Made by a program: the position numbers and the translations under genes
Shown: in pieces, positions 59,691 through 64,000 of the stretch
How positions within the stretch are numbered: position 1 is the first letter of the stretch
Layout: every line of letters begins with the position of its first letter
NCBI RefSeq assembly: GCF_002245495.1
Contig: NZ_NQJF01000003.1
Span: 62,001-126,000 of the forward strand
Origin: Oceanimonas baumannii
GTDB taxonomy: Bacteria > Pseudomonadota > Gammaproteobacteria > Enterobacterales > Aeromonadaceae
Direction of reading: 5' to 3'
DNA length: 64,000 nucleotides
Notes under the pieces: model-generated
What the model saw: the letters and a program-made list of their open reading frames with translations, nothing else
What the model was told of the DNA's origin: nothing
The model's database searches: none

Positions 59691-60755
59691 TTAGGCTACT
59701 TCCCGCTGACGTTCAGCATGGTCGGGGAAAAAGGTCAGGGCATGGGGCGTAATGCTCACCTGCACCTGGCTCACAGCCGGCAGTGGCTCGTTGACACTCA
59801 CTTCCAGCACCAGCCCCTGACATTCCACCAGACAACGGGTGTGGGCTCCCAAAAACTGCTGCTCCAGCACGCGGCCATTACCCTGCTCGGCTTCCGAAAG
59901 CTGTATCTGACGCGGACGTAATAACAGCTGCCCTTCACTGCCGGGGGCAGCTTCAATCGCCAGCTCACTGACAATCGGCCCCATTGGTGTCACCAGCGTA
60001 TGGTGGTCATGAACCCTGGCCGGCACATAATTGCTCTGGCCAAGAAAATCGGCGACAAAAGGCGTCTGGGGTTGCTGATAAAGCGTCTGCGGCCTTCCCA
60101 CCTGCTCAATATGACCTTCCCGAAACAACGCCAGCTTGTCGGAAAAAGCAAATGCTTCTTCCTTGCTATGAGTAACAAAAATGGCACTGATACCCTGCTC
60201 CTTCAGCAGGGCACGAATTTCCCCAATCAGGCGCATGCGCACCTGAGTATCGATATTGGAAAACGGCTCATCCAGCAACATCAGCTGTGGCTTACAAATA
60301 AGAGCCCGGGCAATGGCCACCCGTTGTTGCTGTCCACCAGACAACTGATGCGGATAGCGATCACCCAGACCGGCCAGGTTGACCAGATCCAGCACCTCTT
60401 CTACCCGCTTGTGAATAAGCGCCTTGTTGCTTTCCTTGCTCTGTAATCCAAACGCTACGTTCTGTGCCACATTCAGGTGAGGAAACAGTGCATAGTCCTG
60501 GAAGATCATGCCGATATTACGCTCTTCCGGCACTACCGCCCGGCCGTTCGCATTCACCGGCTGTCCATTAATGGCAATCTCTCCCCTGCTCACCGGCAGC
60601 AGGCCGGCTACGGCTTTCAGCAAAGTGGTTTTACCACAGCCACTGGCCCCCAGCAGGCACATGATCTCATTACTTTCCACCTGCAACGACAGCCCGTCCA
60701 GCACCGGCTTGCCGTTATAACTGCAACAAATGTCGTGAATAGTCAGTGCTGCCAT
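59691..60755 (-). CDS. fbpC: Ferric-iron ABC transporter ATP-binding protein FbpC
   Basis: A 354-residue ATPase. Walker A LLGASGCGKTTLLKAVAGLL, the DYALFPHLNV Q-loop region, signature QLSGGQQQRVAIARAL, Walker B LMLLDEPFSNID and the switch-His VTHSKEEAFAFSD. A C-terminal TOBE-like regulatory domain follows (~250-354). Its start overlaps the fbpB end by one base. Works with FbpA and FbpB. Confidence 0.93.
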   Translation of the reverse strand: MAALTIHDICCSYNGKPVLDGLSLQVESNEIMCLLGASGCGKTTLLKAVAGLLPVSRGEIAINGQPVNANGRAVVPEERNIGMIFQDYALFPHLNVAQNVAFGLQSKESNKALIHKRVEEVLDLVNLAGLGDRYPHQLSGGQQQRVAIARALICKPQLMLLDEPFSNIDTQVRMRLIGEIRALLKEQGISAIFVTHSKEEAFAFSDKLALFREGHIEQVGRPQTLYQQPQTPFVADFLGQSNYVPARVHDHHTLVTPMGPIVSELAIEAAPGSEGQLLLRPRQIQLSEAEQGNGRVLEQQFLGAHTRCLVECQGLVLEVSVNEPLPAVSQVQVSITPHALTFFPDHAERQREVA

Positions 60756-62377
60756 CAGTGATGTTGCTCCAATGAACGGTTCAGGAAAATCAGTGGAATA
60801 AGACCGACCAGTACAATCACCACTGCGGGCAAGGCGCCCAGCTCCAGTTGTTCATCAGAGACAAACTGATAGACATAGGTAGCCAGGGTCTGAAAGTTAA
60901 AGGGTCTGAGCAGCAGCGCAGCCGGCAACTCTTTCATGCATTCAATAAAAACCAGCAATGCGCCGGCCAGCATGCCCTTGCGAATAAGGGGCAGGTGAAC
61001 CCTCCGGATCATGGCTGCCGGACCATACCCCATGGTCTGGGTCACCATGTCCAGCGACGGCGATACCTTGTTCAGACTGCTTTCGACCGCGCCGACAGCC
61101 ATGGCACCGAACCGCACCAGATAACCAAAAGCAATGGCGGTCATGGTCCCGGTCAGCAAGAGCCCCGGCTCCGGCAGCTTCAGCCACAACGCCAGGTCGT
61201 TGATGGCAAAGTCCATCATGGTCAGCGGCACCAGCACACCAATGGCCAGTACGGTACCGGGCAGGGCGTAGCCCATGGACGCCAGCCGCATTGGCAGGGC
61301 AGTATAGCGTTTACCTTTAAGACGGTGGGTCATGCCCAGCAGCAGCGCCATGGCCAGCGCCAGCACCGCCACCACCACGGACAATAACAGGCTGTTCACA
61401 CTGTATTCGAAAAAGCGGCTGTTCCAGGCCTGATCGAAATAACGCACCGCGTGATAACAAAGAATGACAAAGGGCAGCAGGAAGCCCAGGCCAACCAGGC
61501 TCCAGCAAAACGTCAGTGCCGCCCACTTGCGCAGGCCGGTCAGGCGGTAGCCACCGTCCTGTTCGTGCCCCATATTTTTCTGAAACACCTGCTGGCGCTT
61601 TCGGCTCATGCGCTCCATGCTCAGTAACAGCATCACCACCAGCAGCATAATGGCAGAAATCTTTGCGGCCGCCTGCAGACTGCCATAGCCCAGCCAGGTG
61701 TCATATACCGCCGTGGTCAGGGTGTTAACGGCAAAAAAGTTAACCGTACCGAACTCGGCCAGGGTCTCCATCGCCACCAGCGACAACCCCACCGCAATGG
61801 CCGGCCTGGCCAGGGGCAGGCTGACCCGGCGAAAGCTTTGCCAGGGGGAGCACCCCAGCAGGCGGCTGGACTGGATCAGGCTGGTAGACTGCTCGAGAAA
61901 GGCCGTACGGCCCAGCAGATAGACATAGGGATACAGCACCAGCCCCATGACCAGCGCGGCCCCGCCAAGGGTACGAATAGGTGGGAAGAAATAATCGCTG
62001 GCCGACTCCCAGCCAAACCACTGCCGCAGCGCCAGCTGCACCGGCCCGGAGTAATCGAGCAAGTCGGTATAAACAAAGGCCACGATGTAAGACGGCATAG
62101 CCAGAGGCAGGATCAGTGCCCATTGCAGCAAGCGCTTACCAGGCAGCTCGCACATAGCCATCAGCCATGCCGCGGGCAAGCCGGCTAGCAGGCTTAGCCC
62201 CATTACCAACAGCACCAGCCAGAAGGTATTACCAATATAGGCCGGAAGCACAGAAGCCCACAGATGACGGAAGATGTCTTCTGCGGGCAACAGGGCTTCA
62301 ATAACCAATGCCAGAACCGGCAAAGTCAGCACCAGGGCAATGACCCAACTGCTGACCGTCCAACCATATCTTTTCAT
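60755..62377 (-). CDS. fbpB: Ferric-iron ABC transporter permease FbpB
   Basis: A 540-residue double permease of the FbpB/SfuB type with about 12 membrane helices in two halves, each with an EAA-type loop (SRLLGCSPWQSFRRVSLPLARP and QTMGYGPAAMIRRVHLPLIRKG). A central cytoplasmic linker (~260-280) is basic. It follows fbpA by 34 bases that contain a terminator-like hairpin. Confidence 0.93.
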   Translation of the reverse strand: MKRYGWTVSSWVIALVLTLPVLALVIEALLPAEDIFRHLWASVLPAYIGNTFWLVLLVMGLSLLAGLPAAWLMAMCELPGKRLLQWALILPLAMPSYIVAFVYTDLLDYSGPVQLALRQWFGWESASDYFFPPIRTLGGAALVMGLVLYPYVYLLGRTAFLEQSTSLIQSSRLLGCSPWQSFRRVSLPLARPAIAVGLSLVAMETLAEFGTVNFFAVNTLTTAVYDTWLGYGSLQAAAKISAIMLLVVMLLLSMERMSRKRQQVFQKNMGHEQDGGYRLTGLRKWAALTFCWSLVGLGFLLPFVILCYHAVRYFDQAWNSRFFEYSVNSLLLSVVVAVLALAMALLLGMTHRLKGKRYTALPMRLASMGYALPGTVLAIGVLVPLTMMDFAINDLALWLKLPEPGLLLTGTMTAIAFGYLVRFGAMAVGAVESSLNKVSPSLDMVTQTMGYGPAAMIRRVHLPLIRKGMLAGALLVFIECMKELPAALLLRPFNFQTLATYVYQFVSDEQLELGALPAVVIVLVGLIPLIFLNRSLEQHH

Positions 62378-62386
62378 GTACTACTC

Positions 62387-62406
62387 AAAACGGGGGCGAA
62401 CCCCCG
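62387..62406 (-). terminator. Attenuator-like hairpin between fbpA and fbpB
   Basis: Leftward CGGGGG-TTCG-CCCCCG stem followed by TTTT. Placed right after the fbpA stop, it would let only part of the transcripts reach the permease and ATPase genes. Confidence 0.75.
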
Positions 62407-62411
62407 TCTTT

Positions 62412-63425
62412 TTACAGATCGTATTTCACTTCGTCTACCAGCTTGATCGCTTCTTTGGCATGTTTTGCCACTTCGGCCAGCGGCAGGGTATCGGATTTGA
62501 ACTCACCCCAGCTCTTCACCAGATCGGATGGTTCCACTCCCGGCTTCACCGGATATTCGTGGTTGGCAGAAGCATAGAGATGCTGAGCCTCATCACCGGC
62601 CAGGAACTCCATCAGCTTAAGTGCCGCATCCTTGTTTTTGGCATGTTTGGTCATGGCCACGGCGGAAATGTTCACGTGAGTGCCGCGTCCGTCCTGGTTA
62701 GGGAAGTTAATGTGCGCTGACTCAGCCCACGCTTTCTGATCGTCGTTGGTCAGCATCACACCATAGTAATAGCTGTTACCCAGCGCATAATCACACACGC
62801 CGTCTTTAATGGCTTTCACCTGATCCCGGTCACCGCCCTGAGGCTTGCGTGCCAGGTTGTCTTTCAGGCCCTGCAGCCAGTTTTTGGTGTATTCACTGCC
62901 ATGTTCGGCGATCATGGCTGCCGTCAGCGCCACGTTATAAGGGTGCTTGCCACTACGGGTACACAGCTTGCCTTTATACTTGGGATCCGCCAGTTCTTCA
63001 TAAGTAATGTCATCGCGTGCACCTACCCGGTCCACCGAACTGTAAATGGCACGGGCACGGGTGGTCACGGCAAACCACTTGCCATCGGCATCACGATACT
63101 GAGCCGGAATGCTCTCTTCCAGTACCTTGCTTTGCACTGGCTGAGTCAGATCCTTATTCACCACATCCATCAACCGGCTGACATCGACGGTCAGCACCAG
63201 ATCGGCAGGAGACAAACGACCTTCCCGCTCCAGACGCTCTCCCATCCCGTCTTTCATGAATACCACATTCACGTCGATACCGGTTTCTTCGGTAAAGGTG
63301 TCGAGAATCGGCTTGATCAGAAATTCCTGACGGTTGGAGTAAACGTTCACTTCTTCGGCAAAAGCCTGAGCCGTGAAGCTGGACGCCAGCAAAGCGGCGG
63401 CGGAGAGAAAAAACGTTTTGGTCAT
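62412..63425 (-). CDS. fbpA: Ferric-iron-binding periplasmic protein FbpA
   Basis: A 337-residue solute-binding protein. Signal peptide with AQAFA (cleavage after AEE). Mature start VNVYSNRQEFLIKPILDTFTEETGIDVNVVF, then ADLVLTVDVSRLMDV, and the pair of tyrosines in ALGNSYYYGVML, which bind iron in this family. First gene of the leftward fbpABC operon and under a Fur-box-like site. Confidence 0.94.
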   Translation of the reverse strand: MTKTFFLSAAALLASSFTAQAFAEEVNVYSNRQEFLIKPILDTFTEETGIDVNVVFMKDGMGERLEREGRLSPADLVLTVDVSRLMDVVNKDLTQPVQSKVLEESIPAQYRDADGKWFAVTTRARAIYSSVDRVGARDDITYEELADPKYKGKLCTRSGKHPYNVALTAAMIAEHGSEYTKNWLQGLKDNLARKPQGGDRDQVKAIKDGVCDYALGNSYYYGVMLTNDDQKAWAESAHINFPNQDGRGTHVNISAVAMTKHAKNKDAALKLMEFLAGDEAQHLYASANHEYPVKPGVEPSDLVKSWGEFKSDTLPLAEVAKHAKEAIKLVDEVKYDL

Positions 63426-63447
63426 CGTCCGGTTCCATTAGGTTGAC

Positions 63448-63496
63448 TGAGAATAATTAACGTTCAGAAGTATACAGAGGACATAACGGGAATCAA
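63448..63496 (-). promoter_or_regulatory. fbpA promoter with Fur-box-like site
   Basis: Leftward TTGATT (-35, 63491-63496) and TATACT (-10, 63469-63474) have 16-base spacing. Just downstream TGAGAATAATTAACG (63448-63462, read on the plus strand) matches 11 of 14 positions of the Fur core TGATAATnATTATCA. Iron repression of fbpABC is the likely meaning. Confidence 0.65.
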
Positions 63497-63558
63497 CTAC
63501 CAAAGCGCATTGAAATAAGAAAAATTTTCATCTGCAATACGATCTTTTGCGCCAGATC

Positions 63559-63583
63559 AAAAAAGAGGAGCACCAGGCTCCTC
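63559..63583 (-). terminator. Terminator of the amt gene
   Basis: Leftward GAGGAGC-CTGGT-GCTCCTC stem followed by six T, about 30 bases past the amt stop. Confidence 0.88.
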
Positions 63584-63612
63584 AAAACAAGACATCGTGT
63601 CTCGTGACATCG

Positions 63613-64000
63613 TTAACGGGGTTTCAGAGTGACAAATTCGGGATAAGCATCAATACCGCAGTCGATAAGGTCCATACCCGACAACTCTTCCTCTTCCCCC
63701 ACCCGAATGCCCATGGTGCGCTTGAGGCCATACCACACCAGCAGGCTGACACCGAACGACCAGCCCCCAATGACCAGAATGCCTGCAAGCTGGGCCAGGA
63801 AGGTGGCGTCAGCGTTGGCCACCGGTACCAGCAGCAGCCCCAGAGTGCCACAGATACCGTGTACCGAGATGGCCCCCACAGGATCATCAATGCACAGCCG
63901 ATCCAGACCCACAATGGCATACACCACCAGCACACCGGCCAGCAGACCGATAAGCGCCGCCCACAAGTGCCCCGGTGACAGCGGATCCGCCGTAATCGCT
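63613..64000 (-). CDS. amt: Ammonium transporter AmtB-type, C-terminal part (cut by window edge)
   Basis: The frame stays open to the right edge. It reads ITADPLSPGHLWAALIGLLAGVLVVYAIVGLDRLCIDDPVGAISVHGICGTLG, the last two membrane helices and the conserved DDPVGAISVHG motif of the Amt family. The final helix is followed by a cytoplasmic tail with RVGEEEELSGMDLIDCGIDAYPE. The tail is where PII proteins (GlnK) dock in AmtB. The N-terminal two thirds are outside. Confidence 0.92.
   Translation of the reverse strand, partial: AITADPLSPGHLWAALIGLLAGVLVVYAIVGLDRLCIDDPVGAISVHGICGTLGLLLVPVANADATFLAQLAGILVIGGWSFGVSLLVWYGLKRTMGIRVGEEEELSGMDLIDCGIDAYPEFVTLKPR

Overview
The window looks like a chromosome segment from a GC-rich marine or estuarine gammaproteobacterium. 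Gene order and protein sequences fit the Aeromonadales best (Oceanimonas, Oceanisphaera or Zobellella type). This placement rests on remembered family resemblance, not on a search. Diagnostic blocks are alaS-csrA-tRNA(Ser)-tRNA(Arg)x3, recA-recX, mutS//rpoS-nlpD-yqaA-pcm-surE-truD-ispF-ispD-ftsB-eno-pyrG, and mdh with argR close by.

Bases 1 to about 8130 are the right end of an integrative element, with all genes leftward. It carries a P2-type gpA replication endonuclease (cut by the window edge), a PrtN-like activator, an Ash-like protein, two coiled-coil proteins, an orphan P2 gpO-like scaffold/protease protein, an AlpA regulator, an unknown 295-residue protein, a RES-Xre toxin-antitoxin pair and a tyrosine integrase. 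The integrase abuts dusA, and the first ~26 codons of dusA appear to be supplied by the element. The mix of phage replication genes, AlpA and one scaffold gene, with no capsid, portal or terminase gene in view, suggests a satellite or mobilisable element. The left part lies outside the window.

Bases 8035-25500 hold housekeeping and stress genes: dusA, a ydcH-like gene, a peroxiredoxin-glutaredoxin fusion followed by oxyR, the tRNA cluster, csrA, alaS, recX, recA (with a clear LexA-controlled promoter), pncC, the yhiI-rbbA-yhhJ ABC export operon and mutS. Bases 25700-35300 are the leftward rpoS-to-pyrG block, with many 1-20 base overlaps that imply translational coupling.

Bases 35600-53730 are a catabolic region. 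A tenA gene is followed by etfAB, the ETF-ubiquinone oxidoreductase, a leftward valine/isoleucine-type operon (thiolase, mmsA, isobutyryl-CoA dehydrogenase, 3-hydroxyisobutyryl-CoA hydrolase, mmsB, SDR) and a divergent rightward leucine (liuABCD-E) operon. The acyl-CoA dehydrogenases would pass electrons to EtfAB and then, through the ETF-QO, to the quinone pool, so the region holds both the degradation enzymes and their electron outlet.

Bases 53900-64000 carry mdh, the arginine transporter artPIQM facing argR across two ARG-box-like palindromes, a yfeX-type Dyp peroxidase, a ferric-iron ABC transporter (fbpABC) with a Fur-box-like site and a hairpin between fbpA and fbpB, and the 3' end of an ammonium transporter gene.

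Intergenic DNA holds several small dispersed palindromic repeats. No CRISPR array, rRNA gene or insertion sequence was seen.
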